From the NCBI GenBank assembly GCA_001644045.1, contig LUUF01000019.1, forward strand, positions 1 through 64,000: a stretch of 64,000 nt of DNA, read 5' to 3'. The notes below the pieces were generated by a model. The model was not told the DNA's origin, searched no databases, and was given only the letters and a program-made list of their open reading frames with translations. Origin of the DNA: Methylomonas methanica (GTDB lineage Bacteria > Pseudomonadota > Gammaproteobacteria > Methylococcales > Methylomonadaceae). The position numbers and the translations under genes were made by a program. Of the stretch, positions 9,117 to 17,546 are shown piece after piece (position 1 is the stretch's first letter; every line of letters starts with the position of its first letter).

Positions 9117-10655
9117 GTGATTCCACAATCCAATAGAAGCTTGAATAAATTTGTTTTAACTTCGGCAGCAATACGCTGTTTGGTGCCAGCCTATCGCGGC
9201 GGAACGATTGCCGCATTGATATTATTGACAGCCTGCACCATGCCAAAGCCGGCGCCAGTTGCAGAAAATGATCCGCCAATCCCTGCCAAGCCGGCTATTT
9301 CCTGGCATGCTTATCAAGCCCAAAACAGCCCGCAAGAGCCCGGTACATCCGGCTTTCCAACTGAAGATGCCGGAATCGATACCAAGCAAACCTACGATTT
9401 GCCGGCCTTGGTGGATTTGGCCCTGCACACGCATCCGGAAACCCGGATCAGTTGGGAGGAAGCTAAAGCCGCCGCCGCACGCCTGGAAAGAAATCGCAGC
9501 AGCTGGTATCCAACCCTGACGGCAATGGCATTCGGTCAGCACTTTACCAGCAGCTTTCCCATCCCGGGCAGCGCGCTGGTCAGCAACGGCTACGCGGCTC
9601 TCGCCAGTCTGGACTTGGCATGGACCTTATTCGATTTCGGACGCCGCGAAGCGTTGGTCGATGCCGGCGCCGAGCGTCTGAGCGCGGCTAACTTCGCCTT
9701 CGACCGTAAACACCAGGAAATTGCCTATAGAGTGGCCAGCAGTTTTTTTGTTTATCAGGCCGCCTTGGCCAAGGTGACGGCGGCGCAACAAACTTTTGCG
9801 TCTGCCAAGACCAACGCCGACTCGGTTCAAGCCAAGCTCAAACAAGGCCTGGCAACCAAACCCGACTTATTGCTGGCCCTGCAAGAGCAGGCAAAATCCA
9901 GTTATGACCTGCAAGATGCGCGCGGCTCGGTCACGCAGACACGCGCCGATCTGACGACGAACCTGGGTATTTCACCGGCTTACAGTCTGCAACTGATCGA
10001 CCTGAGCAAGCTACCGTTGCCCGCAGAACTGGCGCAATCGGTGGAAAAAATCGTCGATCAGGCCTTGGAGCGGCGTCCCGATTTGCTGGCGCGCCTTGCC
10101 GAATTGCGAGCCCGCGAGGCCGACGTGAAAAAGGCCAGAGCCGAATTCTGGCCCAAGGTGTCGCTACGCGGCATGGTGGGCAATCAATACTGGGGCAATG
10201 TGCGTACCAAGCCGTCGGGCGGTGAGAGTTATTCCGCCAACGCCATGGTCGATACCGCCATGTTGAATGTGGAATGGACCTTGTTCGACGGCTTTGAACG
10301 CAATAATGCCGTACGGGAAGCGGAGGCCAAAAGGTCGGCGTCCCAAGCCCAACTGGATGCCTTGCGCCTGGAAATCATGCGCGACATCTGGAAAGCCTAC
10401 GCCGACACCAAAACCGCGCTGGAAAAGCGCGAGTTTGCGTTGGCTCTGTTGAAAGCCGCCGAAGAATCCTATGCCGCCACCCAGGAGTCATACACACACG
10501 GCTTTTCGACGGTAATAGAGCTGTTATCGGCGCAAAAAGATCTGGCGCGTGCCCGCTTTACCGAAATCGACAGTCGGGCGGCTTTATTACGTTCCGCCGC
10601 AACGCTGGTTTATGTGTCAGGCGAGCAAAATCCGGAAGCGTCGGATGAGCATTAA
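9117..10655 (+). CDS. TolC/NodT-family outer-membrane efflux lipoprotein
   Basis: A 512-residue outer-membrane channel of a tripartite efflux pump. A GTG start leads into a lipoprotein signal with lipobox LTAC (Cys about 40). Two OEP repeats follow (about 90-280 and 300-500), with the long amphipathic helices of the periplasmic tunnel (FASAKTNADSVQAKLKQGLA and its counterpart AAEESYAATQESYTHG). This matches the NodT/MdtP class. It precedes marR, ytcA, an HlyD-type adaptor and a FUSC protein, the MdtNOP-like arrangement. It probably exports aromatic or phenolic compounds, as FUSC pumps often do (inference). Confidence 0.88.
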   Translation: MIPQSNRSLNKFVLTSAAIRCLVPAYRGGTIAALILLTACTMPKPAPVAENDPPIPAKPAISWHAYQAQNSPQEPGTSGFPTEDAGIDTKQTYDLPALVDLALHTHPETRISWEEAKAAAARLERNRSSWYPTLTAMAFGQHFTSSFPIPGSALVSNGYAALASLDLAWTLFDFGRREALVDAGAERLSAANFAFDRKHQEIAYRVASSFFVYQAALAKVTAAQQTFASAKTNADSVQAKLKQGLATKPDLLLALQEQAKSSYDLQDARGSVTQTRADLTTNLGISPAYSLQLIDLSKLPLPAELAQSVEKIVDQALERRPDLLARLAELRAREADVKKARAEFWPKVSLRGMVGNQYWGNVRTKPSGGESYSANAMVDTAMLNVEWTLFDGFERNNAVREAEAKRSASQAQLDALRLEIMRDIWKAYADTKTALEKREFALALLKAAEESYAATQESYTHGFSTVIELLSAQKDLARARFTEIDSRAALLRSAATLVYVSGEQNPEASDEH

Positions 10656-10735
10656 ATGACCGTCTTTCATGCCGGCCTGTCAGTATTTCTGTTACCCGAC
10701 AGCCAATGCCGGTTAACCGATTCACCAGGTTTTTC

Positions 10736-10764
10736 TTGAGCGTGCACAGGCTTATAGCTATTAT
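10736..10764 (+). promoter_or_regulatory. Putative sigma-70 promoter of marR
   Basis: TTGAGC (10736-10741), a 17-bp spacer and TATTAT (10759-10764) form a good sigma-70 promoter. The operator palindrome begins 5 bp further on, covering the expected +1, as in an autorepressed gene. Confidence 0.55.
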
Positions 10765-10768
10765 CGAA

Positions 10769-10780
10769 TTCTAATTAGAA
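10769..10780 (+). promoter_or_regulatory. Putative MarR operator
   Basis: TTCTAATTAGAA is a perfect 12-bp palindrome that ends 16 bp before the marR ATG. With the sites at 6095-6131 it suggests a consensus near (G/A)TTCTAATKAGAAC. Binding here would block transcription start or elongation. Confidence 0.6.
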
Positions 10781-10796
10781 CAATTATTTTTACATT

Positions 10797-11267
10797 ATGT
10801 CCTCCGACTCTACATTTCCAACAGTTTTGCGCCAGTTACTCCGCACCCACCAGGCCTTTTTGTCTTATGCGGCCAGACACGTTCACCGGCTTGAATTAAC
10901 CTTGCCGCAATACGATGTGATTATCACGCTGGGCAAAACCGCCGGCATGCAGCCCAAGAAACTTGGCGAGGAAACATTGATTACCAAAGGCACGCTCACC
11001 GGCGTGGTCAGCCGCTTGGAGGATAAGGGCCTGGTGGAAAGATCGGCCTCGAAAAAAGACGGCCGCAGCCAGATCATCCGCTTGACCGAAGCCGGTCGCG
11101 CCGTTTACGAACAGACTTTCCCGGAGCACCTGGCCCATATCGGTCGCCTGTTCGACGATTATGCGCCCGAGGAAATCTCGAAGCTGGAAGCGGATTTGCA
11201 GAGGTTGCATCAAGCGGTCATCACTGCTCGCGGCGACCATATTGAACAAGTCGATGATGAATTCTAG
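10797..11267 (+). CDS. MarR-family transcriptional regulator
   Basis: A 156-residue winged-helix regulator that normally binds a palindrome as a dimer and releases it on contact with a small, often phenolic ligand. The recognition helix region is TKGTLTGVVSRLEDKGLVER (about 62-81), followed by the wing (SASKKDGRSQII). Flanking helices serve dimerisation. It lies between the outer-membrane component and the ytcA-hlyD-FUSC genes, so it is the likely pump repressor. A perfect palindrome overlaps its own promoter, and similar sites precede the 6.3-kb gene. Ligand unknown. Confidence 0.9.
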   Translation: MSSDSTFPTVLRQLLRTHQAFLSYAARHVHRLELTLPQYDVIITLGKTAGMQPKKLGEETLITKGTLTGVVSRLEDKGLVERSASKKDGRSQIIRLTEAGRAVYEQTFPEHLAHIGRLFDDYAPEEISKLEADLQRLHQAVITARGDHIEQVDDEF

Positions 11268-11353
11268 CGAGTACCGAAATGTTCATACGTTTGAGGTGAA
11301 GCGCACAATGATCTCTGGGCAATTACTTAAGTGGGCCTCTAAAAATAAAAACA

Positions 11354-11445
11354 CCTCCTTCTCCCCCCGGGAGAAGGTTGGGATGAGGGAATTAAAATCA
11401 ATTACTTACCCCCCTCACCCTAGCCCTCTCCCGGAGGGCGAGGGA
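11354..11445. repeat. Palindromic intergenic repeat (SPLPEGEG-type)
   Basis: Two related arms in opposite orientation surround an AT-rich centre (AATTAAAATCAATTACTTAC). The left arm has CTTCTCCCCCCGGGAGAAGG then TTGGGATGAGGG; the right arm has CCCTCACCCTAGCCCTCTCC then CGGAGGGCGAGGG. This matches a repeat found in many proteobacterial genomes, recognisable when translated as SPLPEGEG. Its right end supplies the purine-rich GGAGGGCGAGGGA just before the ytcA ATG. Confidence 0.7.
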
Positions 11446-11709
11446 ATGTTTAGAGGTTCCCTTAAAACGTTTTTACTGGTGAGCCTCTCGATTTTCCTGA
11501 CCGCTTGCGACCCAATGCTAAGCCTGGAGGGTTCGTTCTGGCCGGCCTGGATCATCTGCATCCTCGGAGGGCTGGCGGCCAGCATGTTGTTGATGTGGCA
11601 ACTGGTGCACTGCCGCCTGGCACCGCATTTGGGACCACCGCTGCTGATCGCTCCCAGCCTGTGGGCCCTATGCACCTTTGTCATTTGGTTGGTGTTTTAT
11701 GCAGCATGA
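11446..11709 (+). CDS. ytcA: YtcA-family small inner-membrane lipoprotein
   Basis: An 87-residue protein starting at the ATG right after the repeat. A lipobox signal (SIFLTAC, Cys about 22) is followed by two membrane helices (about 32-52 and 64-85). In E. coli and relatives, ytcA sits beside mdtNOP, and the same order recurs here, so it is an accessory of the HlyD-FUSC pump. The reading frame stays open upstream through the repeat, but that segment codes only the repeat's SPLPEGEG translation, so I prefer the internal ATG. The exact function of YtcA is unknown. Confidence 0.8.
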   Translation: MFRGSLKTFLLVSLSIFLTACDPMLSLEGSFWPAWIICILGGLAASMLLMWQLVHCRLAPHLGPPLLIAPSLWALCTFVIWLVFYAA

Positions 11710-11724
11710 AAGCGGCGGTGCCTG

Positions 11725-12882
11725 ATGGAAAACAGTCAAAACGATAGCCGAGGATTAAGCCTGCAAAATCGGATGTTGCTCGGTCGTATCATCGGTATTG
11801 TCATCGTGCTGGGTGCGGTGGCGACCGGCTCGCTGGTTTGGCATATCAATTATCAAAATCCGCGCACCAACGACGCGATGGTGAGGGCCAACATCGTCGG
11901 CATCGCGCCGGAAGTCAGCGGCCGCATCGTGGAACTGCATGTCGAAGACAATCAGTATGTCAAACAGGGCGATTTGCTGTACGTGATCGACCCACGCCCT
12001 TATCAGGCCAGATTAGATAAAGCCAAGGCCGAATTGCTGCTCGCGGAAAAAGATGTCGATTCCCGGCGCGCTTCCAGCGGTTCCGCCGAAATCGCTATCG
12101 AACGCCTGGAACACCAGCGTGCCGCCGCCAATGCCGAAGTGAAAAAAATCGAGGCGGAAGACGAATATCTGCATAACTATCTGGAACGCCTGGAACCCTT
12201 GGCGGATAAGCAATATGTCACCACCGATCAGCTCAAACAGGCGCGCTCGCGCTATGCGGCTTCGCGCGCCGAGTTGGCTGATGCGAAAGCTAAGGAGCAG
12301 TCGGCCCGTAGCGCCATCGAGGAAGCTAAAAGCGACAGCCGCCGGGCCATATCGTTAATCGCCCAGGTCGGCGACGTCAACGCCCGCATCGAAGTGGCCA
12401 GAGCCATGGTCACCGCCGCCGAACTCGATCTGGAATACTGTTATGTGCGCGCGCCGTTTAATGCTTACGTCACCAATTTGAATACCCGCGAAGGCGAATA
12501 TGCCAAGGCCGGCGCGCAAATGTTCGCCTTGGTCGACGACCGCCACTGGTATGTAATCGCCGACTTCAAGGAAACCTATTTGAAGTCGATCAAGCCCGGC
12601 CTGGAAGCCGAGGTGTTTCTGGTCGGTTATCCCGGTAAGCGCTATCGCGGCGTGGTCACCGGTATCGGTTGGGCCAATTCGCCCGACAATATCAAGCAAC
12701 AAGGCGTGTTGCCGGAAGTCGAGCGCACGCTGAACTGGGTGATTCTGGCCTCGCGTTTTCCGGTGCGGATCGAGATTGCGGAGCGCGACCCCGAGCATCC
12801 CTTACGCATGGGTATGACCGCGTTTGTCACGGTGCGGGAACGAAGTACCGAGGGAGCCGGTAAAGCCCTGCCGCCGTCATGA
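11725..12882 (+). CDS. HlyD-family periplasmic adaptor (MdtN/EmrA-like)
   Basis: A 385-residue membrane-fusion protein linking an inner-membrane transporter to the TolC-like channel. One N-terminal helix (about 12-34) is followed by the first lipoyl half (VSGRIVELHVEDNQYVKQGD, about 57-76). A helical hairpin coiled coil rich in Ala/Glu/Lys/Arg follows (about 92-215), then the second lipoyl half (RAPFNAYVTNLNTREGEYAK) and a beta-barrel domain. It starts 15 nt after ytcA and overlaps the FUSC gene by 4 nt (ATGA), so the three are translated together. Confidence 0.92.
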   Translation: MENSQNDSRGLSLQNRMLLGRIIGIVIVLGAVATGSLVWHINYQNPRTNDAMVRANIVGIAPEVSGRIVELHVEDNQYVKQGDLLYVIDPRPYQARLDKAKAELLLAEKDVDSRRASSGSAEIAIERLEHQRAAANAEVKKIEAEDEYLHNYLERLEPLADKQYVTTDQLKQARSRYAASRAELADAKAKEQSARSAIEEAKSDSRRAISLIAQVGDVNARIEVARAMVTAAELDLEYCYVRAPFNAYVTNLNTREGEYAKAGAQMFALVDDRHWYVIADFKETYLKSIKPGLEAEVFLVGYPGKRYRGVVTGIGWANSPDNIKQQGVLPEVERTLNWVILASRFPVRIEIAERDPEHPLRMGMTAFVTVRERSTEGAGKALPPS

Positions 12883-15146
12883 TCAACGGCGACAGCCGGC
12901 CCGTATCAAACTCGCAGCCAAAACGCAGCCGGCTTTGGTTTGGCACCAGCCTGGGGCAATTCCTCAAGGCAGAACTCAAAGACTCGCCGGCTCGGCGCGT
13001 CGCCGCTACCCGCCTGTTTGTGGTCACGCTGACCATTGTCCTCGTCAGCCAAACCCTGCATGTGCCGCCCTTGGGGGCAATTTCGGTACTGATTTGCCTG
13101 AGCTACGACGCCCACGCCAATGCCGGCCAGTCATTGGCCTTCGGCATGCGCCAGCTTGGCTATCTGATTGTGACGACTTTGGTGTCGGTATTGACGCTGA
13201 TGTTGGCCGGCAACGACCCCTGGTTGCTGTTGAGCTTATCTTTCGTCATCATGGCCTTGGCTCTATTTCACGCCCGTTTGATCGCCTGGCCTACCGGCAT
13301 TGCCCTGTGGTATTCGGTGGCGGTGCTGTACAGCCCCAGCACGCCCGATGAAAATATTTACCATGCCTTATGGAATATCCCCATTATCGGCGTACTGGCG
13401 CTGGGAACATGGACGGTAGTGCATCTGACCATCAAACCGCAAGATCCGCTGAAACTGTTAAAAGCGGAGATCGCCACGCAATTGGCGACGGTGGAATACA
13501 TCTTCAGTGTGCGTCTAGCCGATGCGGGTGCGCATAGCCCCAAGCCGGAGGCGCCCATGCATGCCGCTGCCGGCAGCCTCGGCAAGCTGCTGGGTTTACT
13601 GGCCAACGCCGAATTAATACATCCCGCGTTGCACGAACGCCACCAGACTTATCGGGCGCTGCTGCTGGAAATAGACGGTTTGCGGCAGTTGGCGGATTGG
13701 CTTAATCAGGTGCTGGCGGCGGAATATCGAGCCCAGCCGATGACGCCGGAAAAACTGCATGTCTACCGGGCTTTGCAAAGCGCCTGCGCCGAATTACGGC
13801 AAGGCGTGGCGGAATCGCGCGATGTGTCCGGGGAAATCACCAGCTTGTTAAGCGACGAGATATTGCAAAACTATGCGCGGGAAACCAATCCCTCGCTATT
13901 AACCGCCTTGTGGCGGGCTCTGCAACGCATTGCCGGGTTGACGCATGATTTGCATCAACCGATAGCCGCCAAAGACAGTAAAAACATCAACACAGAATCC
14001 GACGACAACCCGGAACATGGCTGGCTGCCGGCCTGGTTTGCTTACGAGTTTTGGGCAACCCATGCCGACAGCGTGCAATTCGGTATCAAATTCTCCCTGG
14101 GCGCGATCCTGTGCATGCTGATCGTGGAAAGCCTGGGCTGGCCCGACATCAACACCGCGATTCCCACCTGTCTGGTCGCGGCGCAAACCAGTCTCGGCGC
14201 CGACTATCGGCTCTCGCTATTGCGGGTGTCGGGCGCCGCCGTCGGCGGAATCTGCGCTTACTTTTACGTACTGGTCTTTCAATCTCAGCTCGATACCATC
14301 GTCGGCTTTGCGTTTGCAACAGCGCCATTCTGGGCGCTGGCAGCCTGGATTACCGCCGGCAGCGAACGCATCGCCTATCTGGGCCGGCAGCTTGGTTTCT
14401 CGTTTGCATTGTTTGTGCTGCATGATTTTGGTCAAGTCACTGACCTGTATCTGCCGCGCGACCGGGTCATAGGTATTTTGCTCGGACTCATCGTGATGGG
14501 CGTTATCGATTACGCGCTGTGGCCGCGGCGCTCGATTGCACTGGCCCGCCACCACGGCGTAGCGGCCTTGCGCACACTCGCCAGCTTCACCAAGCGCTTA
14601 CCCGATGTCAGTCACCTGCTGACTTACACTTTACCTTTACGGCTATCGGCGGAAAAAGAGCTGACCGCCGCTCAAGACTTATTGGCTCACGCGGTATTGG
14701 AACCCGATGCGCGCTTGGTCGAGAAAGTTCACGAACGGGCTACGCTGAGAGCAGTTGTCAAGGATGCCAGCCATTTATCGGGCTTGTTACAAGTCCGGAA
14801 ACGTTACCGCTTACTCAGCGGCCAGCGCTTCAGTCATTTTCCCGATGAATTGCAACAACTCAGCCGGGCGTTCGATGCCGAGCTGGCAAACGCCCTGGAA
14901 TATGCCGCAAGACTTCTGCAAGGCGAACAAGCCGGCAACCGGAGCGAGCTTGCCAAGCATCAAGCGGATCTACAGCAAAGCTATAGCGATCATCATCGTA
15001 TCGACAATCTGGCCGACGATCTGGCTGTGGAATGGGAACTACGCTTTATGCTGGACCAGCAAATCGTGGAGCTGATAGAAAACATCGAAAAAACAGCACT
15101 GGATTCAATTTCATATCCTCGAAAATACGCTCCCAATATTGAATAA
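12879..15146 (+). CDS. FUSC-family inner-membrane efflux protein (MdtO/AaeB-like)
   Basis: A 755-residue protein with two membrane bundles. The first (about 44-185) and second (about 385-530) are each followed by a cytoplasmic helical domain, the FUSC/YccS arrangement. These proteins serve as the inner-membrane part of pumps for aromatic acids and related compounds. The start overlaps the adaptor stop (ATGA). It is the last gene of the efflux operon; the next gene is convergent. Length is typical (MdtO about 680, AaeB about 655), with a slightly longer C-terminal domain. Substrate not deducible. Confidence 0.88.
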   Translation: MINGDSRPVSNSQPKRSRLWFGTSLGQFLKAELKDSPARRVAATRLFVVTLTIVLVSQTLHVPPLGAISVLICLSYDAHANAGQSLAFGMRQLGYLIVTTLVSVLTLMLAGNDPWLLLSLSFVIMALALFHARLIAWPTGIALWYSVAVLYSPSTPDENIYHALWNIPIIGVLALGTWTVVHLTIKPQDPLKLLKAEIATQLATVEYIFSVRLADAGAHSPKPEAPMHAAAGSLGKLLGLLANAELIHPALHERHQTYRALLLEIDGLRQLADWLNQVLAAEYRAQPMTPEKLHVYRALQSACAELRQGVAESRDVSGEITSLLSDEILQNYARETNPSLLTALWRALQRIAGLTHDLHQPIAAKDSKNINTESDDNPEHGWLPAWFAYEFWATHADSVQFGIKFSLGAILCMLIVESLGWPDINTAIPTCLVAAQTSLGADYRLSLLRVSGAAVGGICAYFYVLVFQSQLDTIVGFAFATAPFWALAAWITAGSERIAYLGRQLGFSFALFVLHDFGQVTDLYLPRDRVIGILLGLIVMGVIDYALWPRRSIALARHHGVAALRTLASFTKRLPDVSHLLTYTLPLRLSAEKELTAAQDLLAHAVLEPDARLVEKVHERATLRAVVKDASHLSGLLQVRKRYRLLSGQRFSHFPDELQQLSRAFDAELANALEYAARLLQGEQAGNRSELAKHQADLQQSYSDHHRIDNLADDLAVEWELRFMLDQQIVELIENIEKTALDSISYPRKYAPNIE

Positions 15147-15157
15147 AAACAACTTTA

Positions 15158-15180
15158 ACTCGGTTGAAATAAGACCGGGT
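15158..15180. terminator. Possible bidirectional terminator
   Basis: ACTCGGT/ACCGGGT (7-bp stem with one G-U pair, 9-nt loop) lies between convergent genes. On the minus strand it is followed by TAAAGTTGTTTTT. The T-run is imperfect, so support is moderate. Confidence 0.35.
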
Positions 15181-15183
15181 AAT

Positions 15184-16311
15184 TCAAAAGATGTCCATCT
15201 GAAAATCCAGGCTCCGTTCCGCTAACCAGACCAAAGCCACGGTAACGATAGAAACGGAACCTGTTTTCATCACTAGTACCGGATAATAACGGTAGCGGCT
15301 AAAGCCGACTATCAACGGCAAAGCCGCGCCGACAATCGCCAATTGACCCGCTTCCACGCCCAAATTAAAGCCCAATAGCGATAACATCCGCTGCGTATCC
15401 GGCAAGCCCATGTCCAGCAACACGCTGGCGATGCCCATGCCGTGAATCAAGCCGAAACAGAAGGCAAACCAGGTGCGGCGTTTTACCAAGACCGGATAAA
15501 TATTGTTCAACGCCGCCAACGCCACGGAAGCGGCAATGGCCGATTCTACCCAGCGGGACGGCAAGGAGATGTAGTGCAACACGGTCAAACTCAGGGTCAG
15601 CGAATGCGCCAGCGTAAAGGCTGTGACCACGCCCAGCACATCGAAAAATACCGGCTTAAAGCCGGATTTTGGCTGCCACTCGGCGTTATTCCAGATTAAA
15701 GCCGCCGGCAACAACAGGCTCAGCAAAAACAGCATATGGTCAAAGCCTATCCAGATATGCCAAATACCTTCGTAAGCAAAATCGGTCAGCGCCCGCCATG
15801 CAGAGTGGCCTGCGCTGAATGGAAACTGTATTTGTTGGCGGTCGGGGCTAAAGATCGCCGTTTCGGTAAGGCCTTGGTGGATCAGGCTTAACAGCCCGCG
15901 ATGCTGCGGGTCGAAATCGAAAAATAAGCGGTAAGCTATCGACAACGGTGCGGAGACGGATGGACAGATTGCCTGAAAATTTAATACTACGTAATGGCCG
16001 TCGCTGTGTTCGTCCACCAGCAAGTCCGCTGCTTGCAGCGAACAGACTTGCTTACCCCTGGTCATTTCCAAACGACTCAGCGCATAGGCATAAACGACTT
16101 CCCGACTATTTCGCAATTCCGCCCAGGTGATATTGCCGTCGTCGTTTGCATCCAAGCCCAAGGCGTAATCCAGGTCGCGCAAGGCAATATCCCATTGCCC
16201 GGTGATTTGCCGGTCGTCGACACGCACAGTCAAGTAGCTATCGCTGGGCTTGTGAGCTAAGGAATTAAAACTTACGGCCAGCAGCCAGATCGTTACTATC
16301 AGCCTGGTCAT
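15184..16311 (-). CDS. HupE/UreJ-type membrane protein
   Basis: A 375-residue protein with a signal peptide and a periplasmic N-terminal half (about 20-175). The membrane half (about 180-370) carries HupE/UreJ_2 hallmarks: FDHMLFLLSLLLPA, HSLTLSLTVL and FCFGLIHGMGIAS with conserved His. Classical HupE and UreJ handle nickel; members fused to a periplasmic domain, like this one, have no proven substrate. Its ATG overlaps the TPR gene stop (ATGA). It is last in a row with DUF4331 and TPR proteins, a combination seen in other proteobacteria. Confidence 0.82.
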   Translation of the reverse strand: MTRLIVTIWLLAVSFNSLAHKPSDSYLTVRVDDRQITGQWDIALRDLDYALGLDANDDGNITWAELRNSREVVYAYALSRLEMTRGKQVCSLQAADLLVDEHSDGHYVVLNFQAICPSVSAPLSIAYRLFFDFDPQHRGLLSLIHQGLTETAIFSPDRQQIQFPFSAGHSAWRALTDFAYEGIWHIWIGFDHMLFLLSLLLPAALIWNNAEWQPKSGFKPVFFDVLGVVTAFTLAHSLTLSLTVLHYISLPSRWVESAIAASVALAALNNIYPVLVKRRTWFAFCFGLIHGMGIASVLLDMGLPDTQRMLSLLGFNLGVEAGQLAIVGAALPLIVGFSRYRYYPVLVMKTGSVSIVTVALVWLAERSLDFQMDIF

Positions 16312-17486
16312 ACCCTACCCCCTTTGATCTGCTCGAGTAATATTTGCAACCGCGCATCCTGCAGTTTGGATTGGGCTAAAAATGCCAGCAGCGGTTGAAG
16401 CGCTTGTTGAGTTTTGCCGCTAGCCAGTGCAGATTCCAGAAAGATGCGCGCATCGCGCGGCTCGCGCTGTACGGCCCAATTGGCTTGCGCCAGTGCTAAT
16501 GCCGGTTCGGGCTGGTTTAACAGATGCAGTAAAAAGCGCGCCTCATCGCCTTGATGACTGGTATCGCCGCGCATGCGGCTGGCGGCAAAGCGGGCTGTCA
16601 GCGCGTCGATATGCGCATTGGCGGTTGGCAACTGCAAGGCCTGTTCAGCCAAGGTCAAACGCAGTAACAAGCCGTCGGCGCGCGTCTCGTTACCGAGCAA
16701 CGCCACCACCTCCGGGTGACGTTTTTGTTCCAGTAAGTAGTCGGCATAGGTAGCCAACAGATAGCCGTTGCGGCGCGTCAATTGCAGCGCTTGTTGGTAA
16801 TACTGCTCGGCGGCGTCGGCCTTGCCCATCTGCTCCGCCATTTCCGCCTGCGTCGTCAACGCCCATTGTTTATCTTGCGGCTCGGCATTTTCCGCAGCCG
16901 GCACAAGTTGCGCCAGTTGACGATAAGCAGTATCGAGCTGCCCGGAAACACTCAGCGTCGAATTAACACAAACTTGGCCGATCAGCGGCTCGGCCAATTT
17001 CAATAAGGGTAAACAACTGTTCAGGGCATCGGCGTACCGGCCCTGCACTTCCAGAATCGCCGCCCGCGTCAACCACGCTTGCGCCAAGCGCGGCTGACGC
17101 GCCAAAGCCCGATTCAAATAGTCCAATGCCGCCGGAAACTCATGGCGATTTTGAAACAAGGTCGCCCGTAAGGTCAGGACCTCGGCACTCGGTTGCGCTG
17201 CCGTCAGCCAAGGCGCCAAGGCCGCTTCCGCGTAGCCGAAATAGCGCGGGTCCGATTCGGCACGACCCAATTCGATATAGCGCCGTACCAAAGCTAAAGC
17301 AGGTTCCAAATTATTCGGTTGGGCCGCGACTTGTTTGCGCAAGTAACGAATTTCCAGCCAGCTTTCGCCCCTGGCCGGTAAGATCTCGACCACCTCGTCA
17401 TTGGTCTTGGGTAAATAAGGTTGCGCGCCCACGTCACTGAACACAGCAACAGACATTATTAAACCTAATGTAAGCCAGTGCTTCAT
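16308..17486 (-). CDS. Periplasmic TPR protein
   Basis: A 392-residue protein with a Sec signal (residues 1-21, GAQ-PYL). A solenoid of tetratricopeptide repeats follows (for example SAEVLTLRATLFQNRHEFPA and AEQYYQQALQLTRRNGYLLA). No catalytic motif is present; it is probably a scaffold for the neighbouring exported proteins. AAAGGAGAAGCC precedes the ATG, a good Shine-Dalgarno. It is coupled by a 4-nt overlap to the HupE/UreJ-type gene and follows the DUF4331 gene by 60 bp. Confidence 0.82.
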   Translation of the reverse strand: MKHWLTLGLIMSVAVFSDVGAQPYLPKTNDEVVEILPARGESWLEIRYLRKQVAAQPNNLEPALALVRRYIELGRAESDPRYFGYAEAALAPWLTAAQPSAEVLTLRATLFQNRHEFPAALDYLNRALARQPRLAQAWLTRAAILEVQGRYADALNSCLPLLKLAEPLIGQVCVNSTLSVSGQLDTAYRQLAQLVPAAENAEPQDKQWALTTQAEMAEQMGKADAAEQYYQQALQLTRRNGYLLATYADYLLEQKRHPEVVALLGNETRADGLLLRLTLAEQALQLPTANAHIDALTARFAASRMRGDTSHQGDEARFLLHLLNQPEPALALAQANWAVQREPRDARIFLESALASGKTQQALQPLLAFLAQSKLQDARLQILLEQIKGGRV

Positions 17487-17546
17487 CGGCTTCTCCTTTG
17501 GATGTTTATCAGACCGGGGGCGAGCACAGCCGCCCCCTTCCCTCTT

